A stretch of DNA of 64,000 nucleotides from Nageia nagi. Its lineage: Eukaryota > Pinophyta. Each line of letters opens with the position of its first letter. Within the stretch, counting starts at the first letter, position 1. The notes beneath the pieces are model-generated. The model had not been told where the DNA came from, ran no database searches, and saw only the letters and a program-made list of their open reading frames with translations. Of the stretch, positions 36,411 to 48,082 are shown piece after piece. The stretch covers positions 149,668,001 to 149,732,000 of the forward strand of contig JBITNC010000001.1 of assembly GCA_050084985.1 (NCBI GenBank), read 5' to 3'. Made by a program: the position numbers and the translations under genes.

Positions 36411-37820
36411 TTCAAATGAAATCCTATCCATTCCTAGGAGTGATGCAAAGCTTAGTGGTAACGGAGGTCTAGCAAAAGACAATTCCATAAAACCTAAAAG
36501 CATTTTATCATATTTTAAACAGCCAAAAAAGGTGCAACAACCAACTCCTATCATAGAAGGTGTGTAACTTTAATTTTTTATTTTAAGTTTATTTTAAATT
36601 GAATTATTTATCTAAGATAGTTTTAAATGCATTAAAAGTGAGAATATTTTAATATAGAAAATACATCAGATGTCAGTCCTTATGAAAAAGACATATTTGA
36701 TGATGAAATGTTGGATGAATTTCAACCCAATATTACTCCCAGTGAGCAGGAACATACTAGCAAGAGTGATGATAGTCGAAAAGGATCTGAAGAACATACA
36801 AGTAGCAAGAAGTCATCCAATAGAAAAAGAAAATGAAAATAGAATTTAGGTAGAACATTTCAGGATGAATGGGTTGGAACATATCCTTTAATAGAACCTG
36901 TAATTCTTAAAAATAGTTGGAAAGAACCTACAGAATGCAGACGTGTATGTTGCAGTTGGGCAACAAAAAAAGAACACAAAATGCCACTAAAAAAAGATAT
37001 AATTTAGAAACATTGTGGGAAAAAATACGAGTATGAAGAAATAGATGGTAAGCAAATAAGGGTTATTAAATAGAGAGATAAAACATAATGCTTAGATTTG
37101 AAATATCAAGATATGTATGAAAAGAAATGAATAGATGAAAGAAGATTTCTAAAAAAGGTGGAACCATAAATCAACATATGGATAAAGCAAATCAGGAAAA
37201 TCTAATTGCTAAGACTATTCAATTTTCTGTTATATTTCAAATTTTAAAAAATGGTAATCCAATTTCAAATATTTCATTATACAAAATTTTTTTCCATTTT
37301 GTTGGTATACAAAATTTTAAATTACCACAATACCATTGGTTTGAGAGAAGTGCATGAGACATTGCAAACAGTATTGAAGCTATTGATATGTAGGATTTAC
37401 GAGAAAAGGTAAGAGATGCAAAATTTATTTCATTATCATTGGATGAAGTTACTGTTGTTGATCATATTTCTTGGGTTTGCTTACATGTTTACACCTTTCA
37501 AGAATTTGAACACATGAGGCAACCTCGCTTGCTAGCAATCCAAAAAATATCTCAAAGTTGCAATTCTGAAAATTTATGCAATCTTGGAGTTAGTTGTCTA
37601 AAGGAAATAACAGGAATGGACAATTATGACATAGCTACGAAGTTGTTATGTGTTGGGGCTGATGGTGTATCTGTAATGTAAGGAAATAAAAATGGACTTT
37701 ATGTTAAGCTTCAAACAACATATGCTTCGTACATGATAAAAATTCATTGCATGGCACATAGAATGAATATTTCATATAAAATAGTTAACAATTTTGAAAT
37801 TGTTGCTAAGGTGGAAGGGG
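36397..37820 (+). pseudogene. hAT-like (DUF4371-type) transposase, N-terminal part
   Basis: Starts MSTSSSNEILSIPRSDAK at 36397. A phase-consistent intron runs from about 36560 (GGTGTGTAAC donor) to about 36655. Exon 2 continues with an acidic stretch, then a zinc-binding-like region (FQDEWVGTYPLIEPVI, CRRVCCSWATKKEHKMPL). The catalytic core begins with SLSLDEV, the first Asp codon at 37442-37444, then a long open run with LKEITGMDNYDIATKLL and VGADGVSVM (second Asp at 37661-37663), HCMAHRMNISYKIV and AKVE. Stops near 36838, 37350 and 37679 disable it. The order matches plant hAT transposases of the DUF4371 class. The gene is cut at 37813-37820 by a duplicated block and resumes at 45837. Confidence 0.82.
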
Positions 37821-40800
37821 CTTGGTGAATAAATCAGTAGAGTTTTCAGTAGATTGATAATACTCTAAGTGTATGATGTCATCTAGAACCTTCTCCCTGA
37901 TAAAATGGGCTTGGATTTCCACATGTTTGGTTCTCTGATGGAACACAGGATTCTTAGCCAAAGAGATAGCCAATTGATTATCTGAAGAAATAGAGATAGG
38001 CCATTTTGCTTATACCCAATTTCGTTCAGAAGATGCCTTAGCCAAATAGCTTTTTGGGAGGCAACAGACATGGCTCGATATTCAGCTTCGGTGGTAGAAA
38101 GAGTCATAGTAGGTTGCTTCTTGGAAGCCCAAGAGATAGCACCTAAACCAATGCTGAACACATATTCAGAGGTTGATTTTCTGTCATCTCTATCTCCCCC
38201 ATAATCAGAATCTGAGAACCCTGAGAGAACAATTGAGGGCACTTTGGAATACTTAAGAGCAAGATCCTTTGTCCCTGCCACATACCTCAAGATTTGCTTC
38301 ACAGCATTGAGGTGTTCAACATATGGGTTTTGCATGAATCGTGCCATCAGATTCACTGCAAAGGTAATATCATGATGAGATATAGTCAGATACAGAAGAC
38401 TACTGATCAATTGCCTATAAGCTGTAGCATCAGCCAACTGAGAATCTGAGCTCAGTGATACAATGATTCTAGGAGAAACAGGTATTGCAGCATATCTACA
38501 CTCCTCCATTCTAAACTTTTGCAAGATGTCTGATATATACTTAGATTGACTAAGATAAGTACAATCTTTGTGTTGGTATACTTGCATCCCAAGATAGTAA
38601 TGCAATAGACCTAGATCAGTCATTTCAAATGTTGCCTTTAGTTTGGATATGCACTCTTGGATGATTTCAATATTATTGCCTGTTATGAGAAGATCATCCA
38701 CATAAAGGAGAATTAAGACCACGTCTTTTCCTTGATTGAGTACATAGAGATCTGAGTCAGAGAAGCACTTGGAAAAACCAATATCTGCAAAAAATCTTGA
38801 AATTTTCTTGTACCATGCTCTAGGTGCTTATTTAAGTCCATACAAAGACTTCTTTAGCTTGCACACAAGAGACTCTTTTCCTTCTGGAATAAATCCTTCT
38901 GGTTGATTCATGTAGATTTCTACATTCAAGTCACCATTGAGAAATGCACTCTTGACATCAAGTTGGAAAACTTTCCAACCTTGAGCTGCAGAAAGGGCAA
39001 GGATTATCCTAACAGTAGGCATCTTGGCCATAGGAGCAAAGGTTTCCTCATAATCAATACCATATTTCTGAGCGAATCCTTTGGCCACTAACCTTGCTTT
39101 GTATTTTTCAACTTCTCCATCAGAGTTGTACTTGACCTTGTATATCCATTTATTTCCAATCACATTTTTTTCATTGGAATAAGGAACCAAATCCCAAGTT
39201 TCATTTTTCATGAGTGCCTCGTACTCAACTTTCATAGCTTCCATCCAACACTCTTGCTTGGAAGCTTCTTTGAATGTTGATGGCTCATTCATATTATCAA
39301 TTTTGGCAAATAAGGATTTATTCAAGGTCATACTTCTTGTAATTCTCTAAGCTGGAGAATTTTGCTCTTGTGGTGACTTCCCTACATGATCATCCAACCA
39401 GTTAGGTGCAGGCATAGAATCTTCTGAATCAAACACCTCAGCATGAGAAGTCGTATCCTCAGGAAGTTCATTGAACTTGACATCCCTAGAAACAAAGACT
39501 GTTTTAGGGGATGAAGAGTAGAGCCTGTAACCTCTATGCTGATTATCATACCCCACAAAGATGCATTTTTCTGATCTTTTGTCTAGCTTCTTTATTTTCT
39601 CTGAGGTAATGAAGGCAAATGCATCACATCCAAAGACCCTGAAGTGTGAGATGTTAGGTTTCTTTCCTGTACATGCTTCATACGGAGTTTTTCCTTTAAC
39701 TGCTTTAGTAGGACACCTATTTAGGGTGTGAATAGCTTCTCCCCATAAGAAACTAGGAAGGTTACCCAACATGCATCTTGCCATTTCCATAATGGTACGA
39801 TTCTTTCTTTCAGCAACTCCATTTTGCTGAGGGGTGTAAGGGATTATGAATTGTCGCTTGATCCCATGTTTAACATAATAGTCGTTAAACTCATTGCTAT
39901 TATACTCACCCCCATTATTAGATCTCAACATTTTGATCTTGAAATCAGTTTGATTTTCAACAAGTGCCTTGAAGTCTTTAAATCGGTCAAAAGTTTGATC
40001 CTTATGCTCAAGTAGATAACCAAATGTCATCCTACTGAAGTCATCAATGAAGGTCAGAACATAAGAAGCTCCCCCTAAAGACTTAGTCTGAAATGGACCC
40101 ATCAAATCTGAATGCACAAGCTGAAGAGGACGAGTAGCCCGAGTTGCCTTATCCTTTTCAAACTTTTGCCTATTCATCTTTCCAAGAATGCACCTTTCAC
40201 AAAGACCAATTGTGGGTGAAATATTAGGTAAACCTTCCACAAGTTCTTGATTTTTCATATCTTGAATACTCTTGTGGTTAAGGTGCCCTAATTGTTGATG
40301 CCAAAGATTACCTTTTGAACACACATTTGTAGCAAGGCAAATTTTTGAAGGTACTTGATCCACAATATAAATGTCATCTTTTACTGATCCTTTCATCAAA
40401 GTGGCAAGTCCTTTCTTAACACACCAGGAGTGTGAGGTAAACTCAAATGAGCATCCTTTCCTTGTAATCTGAATTACAGAGATAAGATTCATCCTTAGCT
40501 TAGGCACATAAAAGACATTATCAAGCACCTTTCCATGAATCTTCACATTCCCTATTCCTTGAACATCAAGGACTGTATTATCACCTATCACAACTGTATC
40601 CTTGTTGTACTTATGAAAATTTTCAAACTTATCCTTTTCATAACACATGTGATTAGTGCATCCTGAATCAACAATCCAATCATTAGAAATAGTTTGAGTC
40701 ATTGAGTAGTAGGCAATAGAAGCAGCATGCTTGTTCTTCTTTTTATTATTGAAATTTCTCACATCTGCATTTCCCTTGCCTTTTTGAGAAAATTTCTTTT

Positions 40801-41623
40801 TGCGACAATCATACTCTTTATGTCCAAAGATGCCACAAAAGTTACAATTCCCATCAAACTTTTCCTACGGTGTTGGTTTGCTTGATCCAGCTTTATCATT
40901 TCTTTGCTTGAAGTTGCTGTGCTTCCTGATAGTAGATGAGAATTTGTTATCTTTGAATTTATAATGTTTGAACGTCTTCTTGAAAGGAGTTTTGGTTGCT
41001 CCTAGAGCAATGCTATTATCCTTTGGAGAAATGTTCAACATTTTCTTGTTCAAAGTTTCCTCATGCTTCAGAAGGAGTCTAGAAAGATTGTCAAGGGAGA
41101 TGACATCTTCTTCATCATCGAGCCTAGTCTCCATAACTGTGACAAAGTTACTGAACTTTGTAGAGAGGCTTTGAAGAATGATGAAGACCATGAACTCATC
41201 ATTGATCCAATTGCACCCACAGCCAACCAGTTGTGTCCTGAGGTCAATAATTTTGTTCAAGTAGATTGAGGCACTTTCATCTTCTCCTTGACGATATTGC
41301 AACAACTTTTGTAGAATGGTGAACCTTCTTAAAAATTTGGACCTAAGGTAAATTTTATTTAGTCTATCCCAAGCTTCTTTTGCTGATGTCGAGGAAGAAA
41401 TCATGAGAAGGATGTCATCTGAAACTACACGATAGATCATTGAGGTTGCTAACTCATTTTTTGAGTTGTAAATTTCAAGGGCCTTCTCATCTATAGGAGC
41501 AACTAGATCTTCATTTACTGTCTACCACAACTTCCTTACCTGTAACTCAGCTCTCATACGAGGTTCCCATATGCCAAAGTTGGAACCGTCAAGTATGTGC
41601 TTGGGTATGAAGGTTTCAACCAT
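37821..41623 (-). pseudogene. C1 gag-pol (truncated copy of the E polyprotein)
   Basis: Starts at 41623 (MVETFIPKHIL context). Gag core at 41440-40865; zinc knuckle intact here (CNFCGIFGHKEYDC). Protease DSGCTNHMC, HHCC domain and integrase at 40762-39347. The second integrase Asp is Asn (RSNNGGEY), and a small in-frame deletion removes part of WGE--HTAIHTL. RT at 39331-38690 (FQLDVKSAFLNGD, YVDDLLIT). RNase H at 38600-37883 with the active-site TTEAEYRAM retained. Stops at about 40862 (PTP*EKFD), 39344 and 38827 and one frameshift near 38000 are not shared with E. It ends at the block junction within the C-terminal DLFTK region. Confidence 0.87.
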
Positions 41624-44600
41624 TGTCTGTACAAAAAATAAATATGCAATAAGAATGTAAATTTTTACAAGTTTTCATCTATACAAATCAAACATAAGTA
41701 AACATGTCCCACATGTGCAAACTTATAACCACGATCCGTAGAGGAATAAAGTTGGGGTTATTTTCTTATATAGAATTAGGCCTTCACCTGGATGCCCACA
41801 AGGTGGAGCCCAGGTACTACCAGTCCTCAACCAGTTCACCTTGGTCAGTAATATACTCTCACAAGGAGAAGTACTAACTATTTTCCAAGGATCCGACGTA
41901 TCTTGGACCGACCATTTTAATTATCTTGATTAAGGTTTTCAGTTTTCCTCCTAGGTTATCAGGATAATCCCTGAATGGACGTGCGAACATGTGGTATCAC
42001 TACACACATGCCTGTCCACCTAATAGAGTTATGTCCAATCCAACAGAGGTCTTAGGGGCAATTAAGACGGACTTACCACCACTCAGGTCTTTGGACTAAA
42101 AGGGCTCCAGTCTGCCCTGTCCTCACCTTGTGGCTCCCCAAACAAGTCATGTTGTGGAAGAATACGTGTGGATGTGTTCATTTTAGGGGTTACTTTCAAT
42201 ATTTGCGTTTTGCAAGTATAAGCAAATTGTGCAAAAAATATAAAGTAATGTAAAATTGCATCATCCACACGAGCTTGAAAAACCTTAAAAAAGTCCAATG
42301 GGTTTTGTACTAACCCCTAAAGGACTTTTACATTTTGTATATTTTGCTCAATTTATTTAAGCACTTAATGAATTAAAAAGAACTAAGTCCTACTTAGTAT
42401 TTAATTCATAACATGCATTGTTCCATGACTTTAAAAAAAAATTAAGTAATCATGCATTATTTAACTTAAAAATTTAAGTCCTAAGCATGTTTTATTCTTC
42501 AAACAAGATAAAGATACATGCATCATAAGTCTAGCATGCAAAATCTAGATAAAGTTTACAAGATAAAGAGACATGCATCACAAGTCTAGTATGCAAGATC
42601 TAGATAAGGTTTACAAGATAAAGAGACATCTAGCATGTAAGATCTAGATAAAATTTAAGTAAAAATTATACCAATTCCCCCCTTTTCACTTAAAGTTTTA
42701 TCCCTAAAAAAATTGTATGCTAAGACTTGTCTTATAAGTATGCATTTTAAGTAAAAATTTTTCCCTTATTTACTTAAAAAATAGCATGCTTAGACTAAAT
42801 TACTATGCTTAGAAAAAAAATACTAAGAGGTTAGCATTAAAAAATTGCATGTGCACCTTAGTAATTTAAACATGCAATTTTGAGTAGAATATTAGAAATA
42901 TTCTAAGTACTCCTAAGTGCACTTAATGGGAGCAATTGACTTGTAAGCAAGTAAGTAAAAAAAATTAAATGCCTAAAAAGTATATGTGTGCAAGTTGTAA
43001 TAGGAGACCCATACCCCTACTTCATGCAATTTTAATGCTTTGTCTACCTTAAGTACTAAAAAAAATACTCCTAAGTCAAAAAATAATTAAATGCTTTGTA
43101 GTTGTAAAATTATGACCCCCCCCTTTTTCTTCCACCAAGAAAAGCATACGTTGCTTTTGGAAGAGCAAAAATGCAAGTAATCAACTAAACAAACTTAATG
43201 CATTTAAGTGCATTAAAGTGACTAAGAAGACTTGCAAGAAGTTGGCGGCCATCAACCTTGACCGTGGGAAGGAGGAGGACCTTCATGGAGGCACTAGAAG
43301 ACAGCTAATGGAGAGAGTTCAAGGTCAGTAATGGAGGTGATGGTGAAGGAGGAAGATGAGGCTTACGTAGGAGGTTGGCCAGAGAGGAGGAGCTTAAGAG
43401 ACTACTACACTCGAGGGAGACCAGGAGAGAGCAGGCTTCGAGGAGAAGACTACTGCACATCATGGCTGGCAGGAGGCTGTGGGAGCAGCACATGAGAGGG
43501 AGAGGAGAGCAGGCATGAGGTGCAGTCATGGCATTTCATGGCTTGCAATGTTCGTAGGATATACACATGTTAGAGCAGAGAGAGGAGGAGGCACATGCGC
43601 GAGGGAGACGTGAAGGCGTGCGGAGTGAGACCATCGCACTACGCGAAGGAGGCTGTGAGGGAGGCATCTCGTCAAGCAATTTGCAGACATTGAGTGAATT
43701 GCCTAATGCCTTTCTAGTCTCTAGATCCTAAAGTTTGAGGTCTCTGTATTTGCTGCCACTAACAAGCTGCTTCCCATCTGGTGACCATGCAATGCAGAGA
43801 ACCTAATTCTTATGCCGAGCTTTAGCGGGGCCGCGAGCCATTCCCATAAAAACTATGTCTGCAGCATGCACTTTGTCAAACAATTCACGTGCTTGATTAT
43901 TACATTGAAAGACTGTATATCGATGAGGCATTTTGTCAACCAACTCGCGTACCTTCCCGCTGCAGAGGAGAGGAGGAGAGGTCGCGAGGGAGGAGGCTAC
44001 GCTCGACGAGGAGGCGGAAGACCACCGACGTGGCATTTTGTCAAACAAAATTTTAATTTTATTTGTAAACTGTAAATAAAGTGAAGTTAAATCTTTTTTG
44101 TTAAATACCTTTCTCCCCTCCTTTTTTTCAACAATAACAATAATATCCCCATATTTGCTTTAAAATTTAAAAAATTGCCTCTAAAAATTATTTCCCTCTA
44201 TTTGCATTAAAATTTTTGTAAAAAATAAGACAATTTAGAGAAGAAATAAAGTATTATGTAAATATTTCAAAACTTGTAAATAAAGTCCTCCACTTTATTT
44301 CAACAATAACATATGTAAAAAATTGCACCTTCCTCTTTTTTTGATATTTTTCACAAAAGACTATTGTAAAAAAAAACTTTTCAATAAGATGCTATCATAA
44401 TATATTTTTGCTCACAAAAAAGGCATTTTCTTTGTACATTAAAAATAGATTACTAACATAAAATATTGTTAGTAAGAAGAGAGTAGAAAAAATATATTAT
44501 GGTATTTGAAGTTATTTTTGCTAAGACATTGAGCTAACATAATCATACAAAAAATTAGTATCATAATGAACTTAGTTAAAGAAGGATAGAAGGTTATACC

Positions 44601-44701
44601 TTTGCAAACCTTTTACCTCACAATGAAGATTAGGATTAAGATCTCCAAATTTGAGAAGGATGAAGAACCTCCAAAATGTAGAAGAAGAGCTTCCACACCA
44701 A
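41624..44701 (-). other. C1 leader between PBS and gag
   Basis: Matches the E leader (51977-55055) almost throughout. It has AT-rich repeats of AAGTCTAGCATGCAAGATCTAG type at 42530-42660, a GC-rich patch at 43230-44040 and the WD40 fragment listed separately. No intact gene. Confidence 0.75.
43675..43815 (-). pseudogene. Captured WD40-repeat gene fragment in C1 leader
   Basis: Minus strand: VLCIAWSPDGKQLVSGSK, then DLKL*DLETRKALGNSL, one WD40 blade in which Trp of the WD dipeptide is a stop. A further stop precedes VLC (Trp to TAG). It is the counterpart of 54040-54165 and slightly more decayed. Best resemblance is to plant Notchless-type WD40 proteins (from memory). Confidence 0.65.
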
Positions 44702-44714
44702 GCTCTAGATACCA
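44702..44714 (-). other. C1 primer-binding site
   Basis: GCTCTAGATACCA on the plus strand (TGGTATCTAGAGC in sense), two bases from the LTR; same extra base as in B and E. Confidence 0.8.
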
Positions 44715-44716
44715 AT

Positions 44717-45217
44717 TGAGAGAATTAGCACTACTCTAATTCCCAAGGTCCAAGAGTATAGAAAGCTCAATCACATTCAACATGTAACATCTACAAGCTA
44801 CTAACACATTCACACAATATGACACCAATATAATGTGGTTCCTCCCTCCTTGGGAGTACATCCACAACTAGTTCTCTATTCTCAATCTATGCACTTCTTA
44901 CTACAATTCTCTTCCTCTCCTACACAACCTAGTAGAGTAATCTTACTCCAAAACTTAGATGTGTTTACAAGAGGAGAGGCCCTCTATTTATAGCTTGAGA
45001 GCACCTCCCTAACCTCCTTTTAACCTAAGGGTAAGGTTAGGGTTACAATAAATGTGTGACCTAACTTTAACCTACCAACTAACCCCATGGTTAGGTCAAA
45101 GTCCACACATAATAAAGAATTCAATTAATCCCTTAAGGTATCTACATATCCTTTAAGTGATTAATTGAACTTACAAGGAGTTTAGATATTCACAATATTT
45201 CATTACAAATTCTAACA
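44717..45217 (-). repeat. C1 5' LTR (501 bp)
   Basis: TGAGAGAATTAGC ... ATTCTAACA; only a handful of differences from 55071-55571. Followed by GAGAG (45218-45222), the unmutated form of E's right target duplication. Confidence 0.9.
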
Positions 45218-45222
45218 GAGAG

Positions 45223-45836
45223 ATGATATTTATACTAAAGGATTAGAATAAATGCTTGTAACATCACAATTATTTGATTGTCTGATTTCCAATGTAAGAA
45301 GAAAATTGTGAAAAGTATCAAAGATTATGTCAAGTGAAATAAGAGATCGATTTAGCAAGGATAATTTGGTTAAGTCAATGATTATTGTGCACCCAAATTT
45401 TTGATAAATAGATAGTATGAGTTCAATTTATAAGAAATATGTTAGTAATCTCATGAAACACTTTTGTCAACGAGTTGAAATCAATAGTCTTAAAATTCTA
45501 GGTATTTTGGATAGAAAGCAGTTGACAGATCAATCAAACCAATTTGGTGTTACTATGTATGAACAATACAAGTAGTTGAGTGAACTAAATAAAAATGGCT
45601 CAATAGTAAGATTATGAGATAGATTATATCCAAGAACAATACTGCAAACATAAATAAGTCAATATTTTCACCTATATGAATTATGTCAAACTATGATTTT
45701 AGGATCAGTTGAAGATGAATAGGTTTTCAATGCTTTGGCTTATATTAAATCAAAAGTTTGCAATAGATTGGATAAGAATTTGAAAATATGTTTAAGACTT
45801 TATATATCTAAATATGCCTTAGATAATTTTCCATAT
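45223..45836 (+). pseudogene. hAT-like transposase C-terminal part, duplicated copy
   Basis: Duplicate of 55577-56190, carried along with the E copy. Encodes the hAT dimerisation region on the plus strand: KHFCQRVEINSLKILGILD, SVEDE*VFNALAYIKSKV, NRLDKNLKICLRLYISKYA. Stops are present. It ends abruptly at CCATAT (45836), after which the hAT middle part begins, so the order C-terminus then middle is unnatural and marks a rearrangement. Confidence 0.85.
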
Positions 45837-46360
45837 TCATTCTTATTTTATGCATAGTTCAAAGTGAATTGTGCAATTTCAACAATTTTCTATTGGTCTA
45901 ATAGATAGCAAAAAAATGCTTAACGATGTTGATACTAGATTGATTTTTTTGTATATGCATACACTAAGAGTATGTAAAGAATATGTCTCATTAAGTGGGT
46001 ATATGTGGGAAAATCAAATAGAAGTTTATAAAGCAAAAGATATATTGTACAGGTTAATAGTTATTGAAACGTTACTCACTTTATGTGGAATTCTACCAAT
46101 GCCAAACGAAATGCACAATGTGATAAAGATAACTTAAACAAGACATATTTATATTGTTGATTTTGTGAGGGCAAAAAAGCACACTTATCTTATTCTAGAC
46201 AACTTATATCTTGGCAAGGATAACTTTATGGGTGATAGATTTGAGGCATGACAATATGTTATTGATTTGAAACATCCAATTTTTTTTTGAAATTTGATAT
46301 CATGAGTAAGATTTGTATAAGTGTTCATGATAAATATATCTCGATGCATTGTTATTACAG
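45837..46360 (+). pseudogene. hAT-like transposase, middle part
   Basis: Continues the protein left at 37820: HSYFMHSSK*IVQFQQF, then SKKMLNDVDTRLIFLYMHTLRV (the NVKTRW-like segment) and LTLCGILPMPNEMHNVIKIT, YIVDFVRAKKH. Stops near 45862 and 46136. It leads directly to the insertion site of element E at 46361-46365. Confidence 0.75.
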
Positions 46361-46365
46361 GAGAG
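46361..46365. repeat. Target-site duplication of element E (left)
   Basis: GAGAG; the right partner at 55572-55576 reads GAAAG, while the duplicated flank at 45218-45222 still reads GAGAG, so the right copy mutated later. Confidence 0.8.
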
Positions 46366-46858
46366 TGAGAGAATTAGCACTACTCAAGGTCCAAGACTAT
46401 AGAAAGCTCAATCACATTCAACATGCAACATCTACAAGCTACTAACACATTCACACAATATGACACCAATATAATGTGGTTCTTCCCTCCTTGGGAGTAC
46501 ATCCACAACTAGTTCTCTATTCTCAATCTATGCACTTCTTACTACAATTCTCTTCCTCTCCTACACAACCTAGTAGAGTAATCTTACTCCAAAACTTAGA
46601 TGTGTTTACAAGAGGAGAGGCCCTCTATTTATAGCTTGAGAGCACCTCCCTAACCTCCCTTTAACCCAAGGGTAAGGTTAGGGTTACAATAAATGTGTGA
46701 CCTAACTTTAACCTACCAACTAACCCCATGGTTAGGTCAAAGTCCACACATAATAAAGAATTCAATTAATCCCTTAAGGTATCTACATATCCTTTAAGTG
46801 ATTAATTGAACTTACAAGGAGTTTAGATATTCACAATATTTCATTACAAATTCTAACA
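46366..46858 (-). repeat. Element E 3' LTR
   Basis: TGAGAGAATTAGC ... ATTCTAACA, 493 bp; lacks an 8-bp stretch (TAATTCCC region) present in the right LTR. Followed by CTCCCCCTTAATGC, the reverse complement of the polypurine tract. Confidence 0.92.
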
Positions 46859-47340
46859 CTCCCCCTTAATGCAATATTGGGATAGAGCGTAGAAGAAAGA
46901 AGAGAGAGAGTAAGAGAGAGTTCTCCTCCATAGAGATACAAGTGGAGATGAGAACATTTACATATTTGAGAATCTTTTTGAGAACTAGTATGAGACTCAC
47001 TATATTACCATTTGACAAAATGGTTTACAATACAATCATTAACCACAACTGGTTTCACTGTACATAGTAGTCGATCAACTTTAAGCTGACATGTGAGTCT
47101 CCATGAGCTTGCTTTCACAAGGTGAGTAACCTGCATTTCTGAAGAAGATCCTGCATGCTACAAGCAACTCATGAACAAAATCAGTTAGATGCATCATATA
47201 TTCAAATAAGAGAATCAAATAATGCCATCTTATAAATAACTGATTAATGGTGCACTATAAGTCATCACAGAGATGCCAAGCCATCACTCATAGTCACCTG
47301 TTGTATATAGACATGTGTTGATTATTAATAGAGCATAAAA
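46859..47340 (-). other. Element E PPT and 3' UTR before the stem-loop array
   Basis: PPT complement at 46859-46865, then non-coding sequence matched by B 16053-16524 in reverse complement. Confidence 0.75.
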
Positions 47341-48037
47341 ATTGTACAACGAGTTTCTCACGCAGAGCAAACTCACCACGGAGGTATAGAATGTACAACA
47401 AGTTCGTCACATAGAGCGAACTTACCACGGAGGTATGTTAATTATATGCTCAAAAATTGTACAATGAATTTCTCATGCAGAGCAAACTCACCATGGAGGT
47501 ATAGAGCATAAAATTGTACAACGAGTTTCTCACGCAGAGCAAACTCACCACGGAGGTATAGAGCATAAAATTGTACAACGAGTTTCTCACACAGAGCAAA
47601 CTCACCACGGAGGTATAGAATGTACAACAAGTTCGTCACGCAGAGTGAACTTACCATGGAGGTATATTAATTATATGCTCAAAAATTGTACAACGAGTTT
47701 CTCATGTAGAGCAAACTCACCACGGAGGTATAGAGCATAAAATTGTACAACGAGTTTCTCATGCAGAGCAAACTCACCACAGAGGTATAGAATGTACAAC
47801 AAGTTCGTCACACAGAGCGAACTTACCATGGAGGTATATTAATTATATGCTCAAAAATTGTACAATGAGTTTCTCATGCAGAGTAAACTCACCACGAAGG
47901 TATAAAATGTACAACAAGTTTGTCACGCAGAGCAAACTTACCATGGAGGTATAAAATAATCAACACTCTATAATAACAATTGTACAATAAGTTTGTCATG
48001 CAGAGTAAACTTACCACGGAGGTCTAGAATGTACAAT
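47341..48037 (-). repeat. Tandem stem-loop array in element E 3' UTR (about 12 units)
   Basis: Units of about 48-66 bp; each has an inverted repeat around a loop like TCACGCAGAG. Three arm types alternate: GAGTTT...AAACTC, AAGTTCG...CGAACTT and AAGTTTG...CAAACTT. Substitutions in one arm are matched in the other at two positions. The unit with GAATTT still pairs by G-U in element sense. The array starts 45 bp after the pol stop codon. The small minus ORF crossing it (47442-47657) is an artefact of the repeat. Confidence 0.88.
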
Positions 48038-48082
48038 CAAAAAAGGCCTCTTAGAGGTGAAGTTGTCATCACTAACAAAAGT

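Larger units (their letters stand above)
37813..45836 (-). mobile_element. Segmental copy of element E (C1) plus hAT 3' sequence, inserted in the hAT gene
   Basis: 8,024 bp in direct orientation, equivalent to 48156-56190 (8,035 bp). It contains, minus-wise, the 5' LTR (44717-45217), PBS, leader and gag-pol, and ends inside RNase H; it has no stem-loop array, PPT or 3' LTR. On its right it carries 0.62 kb of hAT coding sequence that lies next to E. A normal retrotransposition would not copy the flank, so this is a DNA-level duplication. The left junction shares GGAAGGGG with both parents (microhomology). Confidence 0.88.

Noticed and set aside
37813-45836. Independent second copia insertion in the hAT gene
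   Set aside because: It lacks a 3' LTR and its own target duplication, and carries E's flanking hAT sequence, so a segmental copy fits better.
47341-48037. CRISPR-like array
   Set aside because: Repeats are contiguous variants of one unit without unique spacers, in a plant retrotransposon 3' UTR. It is a tandem repeat, not CRISPR.
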